Below, in pieces: positions 1-10,649 of a stretch of 51,410 nucleotides of DNA. Source of the stretch: Ferruginibacter sp. (GTDB lineage: Bacteria; Bacteroidota; Bacteroidia; Chitinophagales; Chitinophagaceae); assembly GCA_025350645.1 (NCBI GenBank), contig JANXXM010000011.1:1-51410 (forward strand). The letters are read 5' to 3'. The translations under genes were made by a program, and so were the position numbers. Each line of letters begins with the position of its first letter. Position 1 is the first letter of the stretch. The notes beneath the pieces were generated by a model that was given only the letters and a program-made list of their open reading frames with translations, had not been told where the DNA came from and ran no database searches.

Positions 1-22
1 TTTTGAGGGGTACCCCTCAAAA
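1..22. repeat. Perfect 22-bp palindrome at the window edge
   Basis: The first ten bases, TTTTGAGGGG, are followed by TA and then by their exact reverse complement. The result is a perfect palindrome with A and T tails on the two sides. It lies 50 bases beyond the stop codon of the minus-strand acyltransferase gene, so it could be a bidirectional intrinsic terminator. It could also be the inner part of a longer inverted repeat cut by the window edge. Confidence 0.7.
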
Positions 23-72
23 GAAGATGAAACCTATTTGTTGCACTTATTAATTGAACTTACAAAAGCATA

Positions 73-1206
73 TTATTTCATCTTCATAATAATTTTATCC
101 CGCAGCATTAAAAAAGGTTTTTCTACAAAATATCTAATAATAATTGCTGCAATAACGGTGGCAGCAATGCATATAGACAACATTACATTTCCTTCCTCAT
201 CAACGCCATGCCTGCTAAAATAAACATGGCATAAATGACATATTGCTTTATGGCATAAATAAACTGAATAAGATAAAATTGCCGTGATTTTGAAAACTGT
301 AAAATTTATTTTATACAAAAAGCAATTAGGACAAAGAGCTGCAGTAACCCAGCAACCATAGCCTATAGATAAAACCGAAAAACCAAAAACTGATGCGTTA
401 AACGATGCCCTGTGTTCACACAAAAAATATGCACCCAGCAAAATACCACATCCAATAACAAAAATTATATTCCCTTTTTTAAGTATTTTTTCTCTAAAAA
501 AAGGGAGATATTCAAACACGGCTGCAATGGTAATACCGGTTGAAAGACCATCAAGCCGGGAAATAGTGAAATAATAAATCCAGGTTACCCAAAAATTCCC
601 TTGTTCTTCTACAGGAACTTTCAAAGGATCCAAATAGTTTGTCCATAAATAATACCTGAAAAAAATGGTAAATAAAAATAAAGCAAGAATAATATAGAAT
701 ACTTTTTTTTGTGCTTTCCAGATCACGAGTAACAAAATGATTGCCGGAAAAAAAAGATAAAATTGCTCCTCAATACATAATGACCAGGCATGCGTAAATG
801 CATTATAAACATTCGGATCCAGACCTATGTTTTGTGTAAATGTAACAGATTTCCATACGGGCGAAATAACAGGATGATCCCTAAATAATGGAATAAAAAT
901 GTATAATAACAATACAAAAAAATATGCCGGTAAAATTCTGAAAGATCTTTTTATATAAAATCTTTTTATAGAAATTTTATTTTTATTTTGTGTTTCACTA
1001 AATAATTGCCTGGCTATAAGGTACCCGCTTAGCACAAAAAATAAATCAACACCGGTCCATCCAAAACTTATAATATGATATACTGAGTCATAAAAATTGC
1101 CTCCTTGGTAATGAAAAATAAAAACAAGGCAAATAGCAAGCGTTCTCAAAAAATCCAGTCCTCCCAAATGTTCTTCTTTAAAAATCAGTTTGCCTGTTAT
1201 TTGCAC
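73..1206 (-). CDS. Acyltransferase 3 (OafA/YrhL-type) membrane protein
   Basis: This 377-residue protein is an integral-membrane O-acyltransferase of the acyltransferase 3 family. Members move an acetyl or other acyl group onto sugars of exported polysaccharide or other envelope glycans. The N-terminus shows the family pattern of an Arg in FLRTLAICLVFIFHY followed by a His in the first membrane segment. The middle holds the signature HAWSLCIEEQFYLFFP. About ten hydrophobic segments follow through the chain, and the length is normal for the family. The likely start is a GTG codon, because the family N-terminus begins just inside it. No glycan biosynthesis genes lie nearby, so the substrate cannot be named. 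It is transcribed in the same direction as asnS but 80 bases downstream of it, so it may be a separate unit. Confidence 0.9.
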   Translation of the reverse strand: MQITGKLIFKEEHLGGLDFLRTLAICLVFIFHYQGGNFYDSVYHIISFGWTGVDLFFVLSGYLIARQLFSETQNKNKISIKRFYIKRSFRILPAYFFVLLLYIFIPLFRDHPVISPVWKSVTFTQNIGLDPNVYNAFTHAWSLCIEEQFYLFFPAIILLLVIWKAQKKVFYIILALFLFTIFFRYYLWTNYLDPLKVPVEEQGNFWVTWIYYFTISRLDGLSTGITIAAVFEYLPFFREKILKKGNIIFVIGCGILLGAYFLCEHRASFNASVFGFSVLSIGYGCWVTAALCPNCFLYKINFTVFKITAILSYSVYLCHKAICHLCHVYFSRHGVDEEGNVMLSICIAATVIAAIIIRYFVEKPFLMLRDKIIMKMK

Positions 1207-1288
1207 TTTGATGTAATAAGATGATTGTTACTAAAAAAAGAATTATTTTTCACTCTCCCAACTATTTTGCACAACATAAATTTTATTT

Positions 1289-2731
1289 TTAAAACGCCGC
1301 ACTTTTCGGGTATCGGGGAAAAGGGATTACGTCCCGTATATTCGTCATGCCGGTTACAAAAAGTACCAGCCTTTCAAAGCCTAGCCCAAAGCCCGCATGT
1401 ACACAGGAGCCGAAGCGACGGGTATCTAAGTAAAAGTCCAGTTCTTCGGGTGGTACATTCATTTCTTTCATGCGGGCAACTAAGTTTTCGTAGCGCTCTT
1501 CCCGCTGGCTGCCGCCTACGATTTCGCCAATGCCGGGGGCAAGTATATCCATTGCTGCAACCGTTTTTCCATCTTCATTAAGGCGCATGTAAAACGATTT
1601 TATTTCTTTGGGATAATCTGTAAGTATCACCGGTTTTTTAAAATGTTTTTCTACCAGGTAGCGCTCATGCTCACTCTGCAGGTCGGTGCCCCACTCGTCT
1701 ATAAGGTATTGAAATTTCTTTTTCTTATTATGGTTGCTGTTCTTTAAAATGTTAATGGCTTCTGTGTACGTAAGTCTTTCAAAATTGTTGTTTACCACAA
1801 AATCCAGTTTCTGTTGCAGCCCCATTTCGCTGCGGTCTGCCACGGGTTTTTGTTTTTCTTCTTCTTCAAGGCGCTGGGCAAGAAAAGCAATATCTTCTTT
1901 GTTGTGAACAAGGGCATAATTTATAATGTATTTTATAAATTCCTCCGCAAGGTTCATATTATCTTCCAGGTCGTTAAAAGCTACTTCGGGTTCTATCATC
2001 CAAAACTCTGCAAGGTGGCGTGCAGTATTGCTGTTCTCTGCCCGAAACGTGGGGCCAAAAGTATAAATATCACTAAAGGCAAGTGCTGCAAGTTCTCCTT
2101 CCAATTGCCCACTTACTGTGAGGTTCGTACTTTTTCCAAAAAAATCTTCTTTAAAATTTATACTGCCATCATCGTTTTTTGCTGCCGTACCGTCTATTGG
2201 TAAAGTAGTTACCCGGAACATTTCTCCTGCGCCTTCTGCATCGCTGCCTGTAATTATTGGTGTATGTAAATACACAAAACCTTTGTCATTAAAAAACTGG
2301 TGTATTGCAAATGCCAGGCTATGGCGTACCCTAAATATTGCACCAAAGGTGTTGGTACGAAATCGAAGATGCGCTATCTCTCTTAAAAATTCCAGCGAAT
2401 GTTTTTTAGGCTGCAAAGGAAATTTTTCTGCATCGCTATCCCCTAATATTTCTATAGAGGTGGCTTTTAATTCTACCTTTTGTCCTTTACCCAGCGATGC
2501 TATTATTTGCCCTGTCGCTTTTATACAGGCGCCGGTAGTTATTCTTTTTTGAGTGGCATCATCCAGTAAATCCAATGCTATTACCACTTGTATATTATTG
2601 TTGGTGCTACCATCATTTACGGCTATAAATTGGTTATTTCTAAATGTACGTACCCAGCCCATTACAGTGGTTTCAAAATCAATATTATCGCCGGTGAGGA
2701 GTGCGTTTATTTTGGTACGGTTGTTATACAT
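1289..2731 (-). CDS. asnS: Asparaginyl-tRNA synthetase
   Basis: This is a cytoplasmic class IIb aminoacyl-tRNA synthetase of 480 residues that charges tRNA-Asn with asparagine. The N-terminal OB-fold anticodon-binding domain covers roughly residues 15-110 and includes [20 protein letters not shown]. Class II motif 2 is visible as [20 protein letters not shown]. Motif 3 is near the C-terminus as [20 protein letters not shown], followed by IPFPRYP. The length and the ATG start agree with bacterial AsnS. It is a housekeeping gene and appears monocistronic: the giant secreted-protein gene upstream on the same strand ends before a clear hairpin terminator. Confidence 0.97.
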   Translation of the reverse strand: MYNNRTKINALLTGDNIDFETTVMGWVRTFRNNQFIAVNDGSTNNNIQVVIALDLLDDATQKRITTGACIKATGQIIASLGKGQKVELKATSIEILGDSDAEKFPLQPKKHSLEFLREIAHLRFRTNTFGAIFRVRHSLAFAIHQFFNDKGFVYLHTPIITGSDAEGAGEMFRVTTLPIDGTAAKNDDGSINFKEDFFGKSTNLTVSGQLEGELAALAFSDIYTFGPTFRAENSNTARHLAEFWMIEPEVAFNDLEDNMNLAEEFIKYIINYALVHNKEDIAFLAQRLEEEEKQKPVADRSEMGLQQKLDFVVNNNFERLTYTEAINILKNSNHNKKKKFQYLIDEWGTDLQSEHERYLVEKHFKKPVILTDYPKEIKSFYMRLNEDGKTVAAMDILAPGIGEIVGGSQREERYENLVARMKEMNVPPEELDFYLDTRRFGSCVHAGFGLGFERLVLFVTGMTNIRDVIPFPRYPKSAAF

Positions 2732-2870
2732 AATGCTTTTTTAAGTATGCAAATATAATGGAAGCAAGGGCAAAGCGGAAATAGATAAACCGACAAGTAT
2801 AACCTGGTAAAACTGTATTTCATTTTATTTATTTTAATAAAAGTCAGGTTCTTTTTTTTAAAAAGTATAC

Positions 2871-2910
2871 ATAAAAAAACTGCTTTCTTTTTATGGAAAG
2901 CAGTTTTTAA
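2871..2910. terminator. Bidirectional hairpin terminator between asnS and the giant SdrD-type gene
   Basis: CTGCTTTC (2880-2887) pairs with GAAAGCAG (2896-2903). The stem is extended by A-runs on the left and T-runs on the right, so either strand reads into a U-tract. It lies 17-50 bases beyond the stop codon of the minus-strand giant gene and would separate it from asnS. Confidence 0.8.
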
Positions 2911-2926
2911 AATTGAATATTTTATT

Positions 2927-5900
2927 CTATTTCTTTATTAATTTTTCTGCAAGTTTATCTGTTCCGTTTACTGTAGTTATTTGCAGAATGTACATTCCTT
3001 TTGCAAGGTTGCTCAAATTGGTGACCTCTAGCTGATTATTGCCTTTTACCACGGCATAGTTTCTAACAAGTATTGTTTTACCTGTGTAATCCATCAGCCT
3101 TAGTTGTATGTTTCCGGCATCTGTACTTAGTATACTCACATTGGCTTTATCTGCTACAGGGTTTGGCCATATAATTATACTACCACTGCTTGCTGGTTTT
3201 ACGGTAGCAATATTACTGTAACTAAAACTACCATCTGCATCTACGGCTTTTATACGATAATAAATTACCGGATATTTTTGTACCGTACTTACATCATCGG
3301 TAAAATTATAAGTTAAGCTGCCACTGTTGTTTCCTGCTGCAGCCACATTGCCAATAGCTGTAAAATTGCGTCCGTCCACACTACGTTCCACATAAAAACG
3401 ACTGCTGTTTATTTCGTTTAGCGTTATCCATTTTACTGTTGTTATTGCAGCCTTTAATGTTGCAGTAAGCTCCAGCCCCTGCAGTGGTAATAGCTGTACA
3501 TTTTGCAAGCCCGCATCTACTGTGTTCAAATATTGCCCTGCTGCCAGGTTAAATGAAGCTGTTTTTCCTGTACTTATATTTGCATCACTGCCTTTCGTGA
3601 GATCCCCAGGGGTTACATCAGAAGTTTGTGTAGTAAATGTAGCGGTACCTGGCTTGTTACTAAATATGATATAATAGCCATTACCCGGAGGCACATTACT
3701 TATTAAATAATTGCCATTACCATCTGTAACTGCTGTACCCAATACATTATTAGTCGCATCATACAGCGTTACCAATACACCCGGTACACCCGGCTCGCCT
3801 ACATCCTGCGTGCCATTCCCGTTTTTATCCAGCCATACAAAATCTCCTACACTTGCTACCTGCTTTGGTCTTAATCCTGCATCAATGGTGAACTCATTCT
3901 CTCCTGCTGTTAAAACAATGATTGTTGTTTTTCCTGTTATTACATCTGCATCACTATTCGTATTGTTACCATTATCGCCCGGTGTATTTTGTTTAGTAAA
4001 TTCCAGGTTGCCCGGCACTGTGCTAAAGCCCAAAATATAACTGCCTGGAGTTACATTAGGAAATAAATATTTACCGTTAGCATCGGTAACCGTAGAAGCT
4101 AACACTGTTATTCCATCGCTTGCATATAATGTAACTGTTACACCGCTTATACCTGCTTCTGTTGCATCTTTAATACCATCGCCATTGCTATCCAGCCATA
4201 CAAGATCTCCCAGCGATGCTCTTGTACTTATTAAACCTCCGTCTACTTTTGTTTCATTTATACCTGTAGCAGAAATACCCGCTGCATCTAAATCATACAC
4301 TCCTGTAATACCGCTTACAAGATCTGCATCACTGTCTGTACCTACTGCTTCGGCAGTTGCATCTTTTACAGTAAAGGTAAAGCCAGCAGGCAGGTTGCTA
4401 AAAGTAACCCTATAATTGCCATCTGGCAATCCTGCAAATAAATATGCACCACTTGCATCAGTTACTGTTATGTAGGGCTGCACTCCTGCGGTTACAGGGT
4501 CTTTATCGTATAGGCTACCATCTGCATTTTGCAAAGTCACCATCACGGCTTGCACCCCAGCTTCTGTACCATCCTGTATACCGTTTGAAGCGGTACCCCC
4601 ACCTTGTCCATTGTCGTTCCATACAAAATTACCCAGTGTATTTGTACCAGTTGCAGGCACTAATCCCAGGTCCACACTCAAATTATCTTCGCCCGTAGCC
4701 AAACTTATTAAAGCTGTAAAACTAGTTCCGGCTCCTGCAGTATTTCCATTTACAGAAGTATTGAAAGGATTGCCATCGCTATCTTTTGTAATATCTGTAC
4801 CCTGCGTTTTTGCAGATAGCGTATACCCTGTTGGTAAAGTGCTAAATCCTACCTGGTAAGATCCTGCATCTAACCCCCCAAAAAGATATTCGCCCAGCGC
4901 ATTGGTTGTAGTGGTAGCCACTGCAGTAAGCTCTGCTCCAGACAATATACCATCGCCATTTGCATCTTTATATAAACTTACTGTACCACCACCTACTCCA
5001 CCTGGTTCATTAGCATCTTGTATTCCATTGTTATTAAGGTCATACCAAATCCTGTTACCCAGGCTTCCTTTACCGGCTGGTGTACCTTGGTTTATGCCCG
5101 CATCTACATTAGTAATATTTACACTCGTTGCACTTGCACTGGTAGCATCCACACTTATTATACTTGTTCTTCCTGTTACCCCATCAGCATCACTGTCATT
5201 TGTTCCATCAGTTGCACTTCCTGCGTTTCCTGTTCCGCTGGCATCTTTACCCGTAAAGCTATAAGAAGCCGGAATGTTTGCAAATTCTACAATGTAATTA
5301 CCATCGGCAAGATCCACAAATTTGTAGTTGCCGCTAGCATCCGTTATGGTAACATAAGGTTTGCCTGTGGCAGGGTTATTAACGGGAGCCCCTGCAGTTG
5401 TTAATAATCTTACAGTTACGTTTGGTACACCAGGCTCGCCTGCAGTTTGCAGTCCGTCCCTGTTAATGTCATTAAATACTTTATCGCCCAGCGTATTTAA
5501 AGTATTTATAGCTGCGTTATTGTATAAGCCAAGGTCAATAGTCATATCTCTTGTAAGACCACCCGCTGTGGCTAATAATGTTTTTACACCAGAAACACTT
5601 TTACCTGCATAAGTGCCAGCAGCCTGGTTGGCAAAGTCACAATCTTTTGTAACATCTGTACCTGCATTTTTTAATGTATTGGTATATCCTGCAGGTCTTG
5701 TAGCTACTACAAAATATTTACCCGGGTCCAGGTTAGGAAAAATATAATATCCATTTGCATCGGTAGTAGTAGAAGATAGTAGTGCATCATCTGCAGTTCC
5801 TATCAATCCATCTGCGCCGGCATTATACAATTGCATGGCAACACCTGGTATGCCTGGTTCGCCTGCGTCTTGTATTCCATCTCTGTTCAGGTCATTCCAT

Positions 5901-8900
5901 ACAAAATCTCCCAATGCACTTTTAGGATCGTTTTTAATACCTGCATCTATTCCTGTTATTTGTGTACCTGCTGCACCGGTATTAACTACTGTGGGTGTTC
6001 TACCATAATTTACTGCGCCTATTGTAGCATTCACATCACAATTGGTACTTGCATTTGCAGCATCTACTGTATTAGCTGTTCCCGTTATAATTGTTCCGGC
6101 TGGTGGCGTTATACCAATAATATAATTGGTGTTAGCTGGCAAATTATTAAAAATGTAATTGCCATTTACGTCTGTAGTGGTAATGGCTATTATGTTAGTT
6201 CCTGTAGCATCGTAAAGTGTAACCGTTACGCCACTTACACCAGGTTCTGCAGCACCTCCATCATTTGTACCATTGCCATTTGCATCAAACCATACTTTAT
6301 CGCCAATACTATTTGGAAGTGTGGGACTCGTAAATATTAAGCCTGCATCTATATTGTTATTGTTCTCGCCATTACTTAGTGTAATTGTATATGTTATACC
6401 TGTAGTTACGTTTACATCGCTGCCGTTTATTGAACTGGCAGTTGCACCTGTGCCTGTGGTATTACCATCATCTGCTGTATTTGTTTGTGTGGTAAAAGTA
6501 TAATTTGGGGGGAGTGTAAAACCTACGGTGTAATTACCCGGTGCTAAATTACTAAATAAGTAGTTGCCATAAGTATCTGTGGTGGTGGTGCCAACTACAG
6601 TGCCTGTAGCGTTAAACAAAGTAACTGTTATACCTGCAACGCCTGGTTCTGTACCATTTTGTAAACCATCATTAGCTACGCCACCTGCTCCTGTACCATT
6701 ATCCAGCCATACTCTGTTGCCCAGAGAGGCGGGTTTGGTAAATCCAATATCAAAATTATGGTTGGTGCCTGTGGTATTAAAATCTATAACTGCACTATTA
6801 ATTCCTCCTGCTGTAGTGAGAGAGATAGCATCATTATCTATATTATCCAGCCCATTGGTATTATTATTACTCTGGGTTATTTTGTAACCTGGTGTGGTTA
6901 AGTTTGCTTGTGCTGAAGGTACTCTTATCTGATAATCAAACCCGGCTAAAATGGCATCGGCTGTAACGCCTGTCCACGAAACTGGCTTGCGGGCATCATT
7001 AGTTGTAAGGGTATTAAAATTGTAAGAACCAATATCTCCGGATGTTGCAGTAGTAGCTGTTGCCACTTTTACATCATCTGCATTCCCAAAAATTCCGTCT
7101 ACACCTGGGGTCCATAATTCAACAGTAATTGCACCTATACCCGCTTCTCCTGCATCTTGTATTCCATTTCCATTTGCATCGTCCCATACCCTGTTTCCCA
7201 CTTCAATAGGCTGATAATCGGTAAGCAATTCTAAATCTCCCATACCATTTGATTTGCCACCATTAGTAGGGTCGCCGGTGGTAGTTGCTACCAATTGTAA
7301 ACGTTGCGCCATATTACCTGCATTGGCTCCACTGTTTATCATTCTTGCAGCTCCGTTGGCAAATGCTGTATTTACCGGATCCATTAAATTAGTAACTACT
7401 TCATTTGCCCCCGGCAACAATGCAAGTGTACCAAGTGTTTTCATATAATGAGCGTTAATAGCTGCACCTGCTGTTCCATTTAATGTTGTAGCGGTACCTA
7501 AACCATTTGTACCCGTACCTGCTGTACTAAAATTATGGTTAAAGTAAAAGTAGCCACCTTGCGTACCTTGGTTTGGTCCACCCGCATTTCCCGCACCTGT
7601 ACCACCCCAGCCTGGGCCATATTGTCCACCCCAAGGCGTTGTAGCTGTTGGGTTCCAAGTACCTGCGTTAACGGTATTGCCTGCACCCACCTGGTCCAAT
7701 GTGCCTGTTGTAACACCAAGATTGGTAACCTGCCCTCTGTTTTCAATAGTATAAGCAGCACCTGCTAAATTTTTTCCTGCTCTTAATACCTCGCCGGAGG
7801 TAAGCCCTCTAAACCAGTTATTAGGTGAGGCAGCAAAACCACCTGCGCCAGGAAGGTTATCGGTAGATACATTTTGATAACCAATTTGATCACCAAACCT
7901 ATCTCTTATTCCTATAATCATACTGCCATCTACATCAAATTCAATATCGCTCAGCATTGGTTGAGGGTAATAAATACCCCCTGTAAATACACCGTTTGCT
8001 GTATTGTAATCTGCTTGTAGCGGATCGCCAGTACCACCGGCACCATTGTTTTGCCATGCACACCACCAGTTACATTTAAAAGGAAATCTATAATCTGAAT
8101 TTGAAAAACCTCTTCTATAATTAAATGGATAGCTCAATACTTGTGTAAAAACACTGGTGGCCGGGTCAAATTCATACACAATACCTCTTGAACCCACTGT
8201 ATCTAAAGCTAAGTTATGTGTTGTAACTTTTTCAGCTACATACACCCCCCCTACATACACTTTGCCATTGGCTACTTTACATGCCATGGGGTGCCAGTTT
8301 AGCGAACCTGCCGGCCCGGTAATATTAAAACTACCTGTTACATCTGCCGCTGTAAAAGTTGTTTTAAGCGGCGTACCTACATTTATTTTGTGCAGTTTAT
8401 TTTGAAACATATTTACCACATACAATGTTTTACCATCTTCACTTAAGTCCATTCCTCCTATTCCTGTTTTGCCTACTGCGGCAAAAGTATTTGGATCTGC
8501 ATTTCGGGTATTAGATTGTGTTGGAAGACCGGTATGTGGGTTTGTACCTACATTAATTCCAATAGAGGTGAGATCTACCAAAAGTGTAGCTGCACTGGGA
8601 ACACCTGTACCATCTACGGTACTTTGATAAATAGCCCCAATGCCATTGGGACCAAAACCAATATGACGCTTTACGTAAGCAGCCATTAATAATGTACGGG
8701 TTGTACGCTGATAAGTTAAGCCATATACCGAACCCAGTTCGCTGTTTGGTCTTCTTCGGGTAGTACCACCATCATCAGGGTTACCTGCGCCATCGCCCAT
8801 ATTGTATGGAAAAATATATAGATTAGGATTAACTCCTGCGCTTCCTGCACCGCTGCTTATAGCATCACCATTGGTAAAACCATTGGTAGCTAAAAAAGGA

Positions 8901-9307
8901 TTAGCTGATTGAGAATACCATTCCTGGCTGGATATAGCATAGTTCACAGTATTGGAGGGTGCAGTTAAAAACTGGACAGATGATCCATTTTGTGTTCCTG
9001 TTTTAGAATCGAAACTACCGCTGAGTGGCGTAAACTCAATTCTAACTGCTGTGCCCGAAGGAATTTCCGCGGCAGTAAAATTATATGCACCATTTGCATC
9101 TGAGGTTTTTGTAATTCCTAATTGAGCTCCTGCTGCATTGTATGCTTTTACTAATACACCATAAACGCCCGGCTCTATTGGAAAGGCTACCAGTTCCCGT
9201 GTACCAGTAAAATTAAAGTCTTTGAAGACAGTGCCAGATACTTGTGCATGGCTTTTAGTAATCCCCAGGCAATAGATTGCTAAGATTATTATGGTAGATT
9301 TTTTCAT
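2927..9307 (-). CDS. Giant SdrD B-like repeat protein with T9SS sorting domain
   Basis: This 2126-residue secreted surface protein begins with a signal peptide (MKKSTIIILAIYCLGITKSHAQ). The N-terminal region contains one SdrD_B-like module and then, to about residue 690, a long Gly/Asn-rich domain with propeller-like phrases such as DLSEDGKTLYVVNMF. From about residue 700 to 1930 come nine tandem SdrD_B-type domains of 110-140 residues. Each opens with a variant of LGDxVWxDxNxDGIQDxGEPGV, an acidic loop that suggests calcium binding. The C-terminus holds a fibronectin-like segment and then a type A T9SS sorting domain (IIIWPNPVADKANVSI, ending KLAEKLIKK). By family it is an adhesin or matrix protein delivered by T9SS; the ligand is unknown. 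It is divergent from the Crp/Fnr gene and the second giant T9SS protein. Confidence 0.92.
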   Translation of the reverse strand: MKKSTIIILAIYCLGITKSHAQVSGTVFKDFNFTGTRELVAFPIEPGVYGVLVKAYNAAGAQLGITKTSDANGAYNFTAAEIPSGTAVRIEFTPLSGSFDSKTGTQNGSSVQFLTAPSNTVNYAISSQEWYSQSANPFLATNGFTNGDAISSGAGSAGVNPNLYIFPYNMGDGAGNPDDGGTTRRRPNSELGSVYGLTYQRTTRTLLMAAYVKRHIGFGPNGIGAIYQSTVDGTGVPSAATLLVDLTSIGINVGTNPHTGLPTQSNTRNADPNTFAAVGKTGIGGMDLSEDGKTLYVVNMFQNKLHKINVGTPLKTTFTAADVTGSFNITGPAGSLNWHPMACKVANGKVYVGGVYVAEKVTTHNLALDTVGSRGIVYEFDPATSVFTQVLSYPFNYRRGFSNSDYRFPFKCNWWCAWQNNGAGGTGDPLQADYNTANGVFTGGIYYPQPMLSDIEFDVDGSMIIGIRDRFGDQIGYQNVSTDNLPGAGGFAASPNNWFRGLTSGEVLRAGKNLAGAAYTIENRGQVTNLGVTTGTLDQVGAGNTVNAGTWNPTATTPWGGQYGPGWGGTGAGNAGGPNQGTQGGYFYFNHNFSTAGTGTNGLGTATTLNGTAGAAINAHYMKTLGTLALLPGANEVVTNLMDPVNTAFANGAARMINSGANAGNMAQRLQLVATTTGDPTNGGKSNGMGDLELLTDYQPIEVGNRVWDDANGNGIQDAGEAGIGAITVELWTPGVDGIFGNADDVKVATATTATSGDIGSYNFNTLTTNDARKPVSWTGVTADAILAGFDYQIRVPSAQANLTTPGYKITQSNNNTNGLDNIDNDAISLTTAGGINSAVIDFNTTGTNHNFDIGFTKPASLGNRVWLDNGTGAGGVANDGLQNGTEPGVAGITVTLFNATGTVVGTTTTDTYGNYLFSNLAPGNYTVGFTLPPNYTFTTQTNTADDGNTTGTGATASSINGSDVNVTTGITYTITLSNGENNNNIDAGLIFTSPTLPNSIGDKVWFDANGNGTNDGGAAEPGVSGVTVTLYDATGTNIIAITTTDVNGNYIFNNLPANTNYIIGITPPAGTIITGTANTVDAANASTNCDVNATIGAVNYGRTPTVVNTGAAGTQITGIDAGIKNDPKSALGDFVWNDLNRDGIQDAGEPGIPGVAMQLYNAGADGLIGTADDALLSSTTTDANGYYIFPNLDPGKYFVVATRPAGYTNTLKNAGTDVTKDCDFANQAAGTYAGKSVSGVKTLLATAGGLTRDMTIDLGLYNNAAINTLNTLGDKVFNDINRDGLQTAGEPGVPNVTVRLLTTAGAPVNNPATGKPYVTITDASGNYKFVDLADGNYIVEFANIPASYSFTGKDASGTGNAGSATDGTNDSDADGVTGRTSIISVDATSASATSVNITNVDAGINQGTPAGKGSLGNRIWYDLNNNGIQDANEPGGVGGGTVSLYKDANGDGILSGAELTAVATTTTNALGEYLFGGLDAGSYQVGFSTLPTGYTLSAKTQGTDITKDSDGNPFNTSVNGNTAGAGTSFTALISLATGEDNLSVDLGLVPATGTNTLGNFVWNDNGQGGGTASNGIQDGTEAGVQAVMVTLQNADGSLYDKDPVTAGVQPYITVTDASGAYLFAGLPDGNYRVTFSNLPAGFTFTVKDATAEAVGTDSDADLVSGITGVYDLDAAGISATGINETKVDGGLISTRASLGDLVWLDSNGDGIKDATEAGISGVTVTLYASDGITVLASTVTDANGKYLFPNVTPGSYILGFSTVPGNLEFTKQNTPGDNGNNTNSDADVITGKTTIIVLTAGENEFTIDAGLRPKQVASVGDFVWLDKNGNGTQDVGEPGVPGVLVTLYDATNNVLGTAVTDGNGNYLISNVPPGNGYYIIFSNKPGTATFTTQTSDVTPGDLTKGSDANISTGKTASFNLAAGQYLNTVDAGLQNVQLLPLQGLELTATLKAAITTVKWITLNEINSSRFYVERSVDGRNFTAIGNVAAAGNNSGSLTYNFTDDVSTVQKYPVIYYRIKAVDADGSFSYSNIATVKPASSGSIIIWPNPVADKANVSILSTDAGNIQLRLMDYTGKTILVRNYAVVKGNNQLEVTNLSNLAKGMYILQITTVNGTDKLAEKLIKK

Positions 9308-9634
9308 TTTGGTAAATATTTATTGATTTTAAAGAAATTTTGGTATATAAATTATTTAGGTAATAACTTATATATTTTAAAAAATTTGTCAAATGTATAT
9401 TTTTTAACACAAAAGATTTGTAAGATAACCTGATATTTTATTTTGTTTTTAAACAACCGTTATCGCAAACCTTTGCAAAAAATTATTACGTTATTATGAC
9501 ACGAAAGTTTTACTCTTTTTGTAATAAACAAAATAATAAGACGTTTATTTACACAAATCTGTTTTATTTAATTGTTACCATTCCAAAACTACATATCACA
9601 TTCTTCCGTTGATAGTAATATTTTATGTCAAACT
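9308..9634. other. AT-rich divergent intergenic region
   Basis: This 327-base stretch separates the minus-strand giant gene from the plus-strand Crp/Fnr gene and must hold both promoters. It is very AT-rich with many short A and T runs. I see no open frame of note, no convincing terminator and no clear palindromic operator. A Bacteroidota -7/-33 pair could not be assigned with confidence. Confidence 0.6.
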
Positions 9635-10265
9635 ATGATAAATAATGCTTTCCCCAATTTTATAATGCGCTTTTAAAAGAGGAGATACAAAGATGCAGTG
9701 TAGCAAAAATTTATAAAAAAATAAAATACTTTTAAGAAAAGGGCAATTTGTAAGCGCTGTACATATAATTTTAAAAGGTTCATTAAAAATTTACCAGGAA
9801 AATGAAGAAGGGAAGGAATTTGTAATTGGCTTTTTGGAAGAAGGTGATAGCTTTGGATTATCAATAACTGAGGGTACTCCTGAGTTTTACAAATTTTCTA
9901 TACTGGGATTTAGTGCATTGGAAGATAAACACATCCTCCTTATGCGTTATGATGATAAAGACATGCTTACAAAAAAATACGACGAATGGTATAAATATAT
10001 TTTGGAGATGGCTCTAAAATCGAATTATTTATATATAAATTTAATTAATAATATAATTTTCAAAAAATTGGTCAGCCGTGTAATATTTTTTCTTAAAAGA
10101 TATACCAAAATACAGAAGACAGACAACCTGCAGATAAGCCACCAGGAAATTGCGGATAGTCTTAATTCTTCCCGGGAGGTAGTATCCCGGCTTTTAAAAA
10201 AAATGAAATATGAAGGAAAAATAAATATGAGTAATCACACAATAAAAATTATGGACTTGTGTTAA
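9635..10265 (+). pseudogene. Crp/Fnr-family transcription regulator, broken by two frameshifts
   Basis: The uninterrupted frame (from a TTG at 9834) gives only the C-terminal 143 residues, with a winged-helix DNA-binding part ISHQEIADSLNSSREVVSRL. The missing N-terminal half is present in other frames. From ATG 9635 the frame reads MINNAFPNF. One extra base in the T4 run at 9658-9661 continues it as YNALLKEEIQRCSVAKIYKK. One extra base in the A7 run at 9715-9721 continues it as NKILLRKGQFVSAVHIILKG into the cyclic-nucleotide-binding fold. The repaired product would be 210 residues, the normal Crp/Fnr length. Both lesions are one missing base in a homopolymer. They could be sequencing or assembly errors, real pseudogenisation, or (for A7) slippage control. 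It is a possible local regulator of the flanking giant surface proteins. Confidence 0.85.
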
Positions 10266-10649
10266 GTTTTGTTACAACTGCTTACAAAATATTTTTTACT
10301 TTACTTAAATATCCGCAAAAATATTTTTAAAAACAAAAAAACAATTTACGATGATCATAGAAATCTCTACTCAATCTATAGAATGTAGTAGTTGTTCAAA
10401 TAAATTTAAAACTTAACATTTATTCAGTTTTATGATTAAGGCAAATTTCAAAAGAGCAAACTGGTAAGATGTTCGGGAGCTATATTTTGCATAACTGCCT
10501 AGTATAAAACTATATTGGGAAAATGGGATAGCTTCCATTCATTTTACCTTTCAACATAATTTTCTGCAAAAAAGAACATGCAGACAAATAAAATCCAAAA
10601 ATAATTAATATCCTTTTTAAAAATGGTCTTTAAAGACTAAATTCAAATC
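10266..10649. other. Leader region of the second giant T9SS protein
   Basis: This 384-base AT-rich gap lies between the Crp/Fnr gene and the 1446-residue protein gene and should contain its promoter. A 21-codon frame at 10351-10416 encodes a tiny peptide containing ECSSCSNKF. It has no clear ribosome site and no recognised family, so I do not call it a gene. I see no other structure I can support. Confidence 0.5.

Noticed and set aside
1225..1581. Plus-strand open frame opposite asnS
   Set aside because: It is antisense to conserved asnS codons, has no family-like features and no separate promoter evidence.
4902..6340. Several long plus-strand frames opposite the SdrD-type gene
   Set aside because: They mirror the repeated codons of the real gene and contain only low-complexity translations.
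10351..10416. 21-residue open frame with a CSSC motif before the 1446-residue protein gene
   Set aside because: No clear ribosome site, no family, and such short frames are common by chance; left as part of the leader region.
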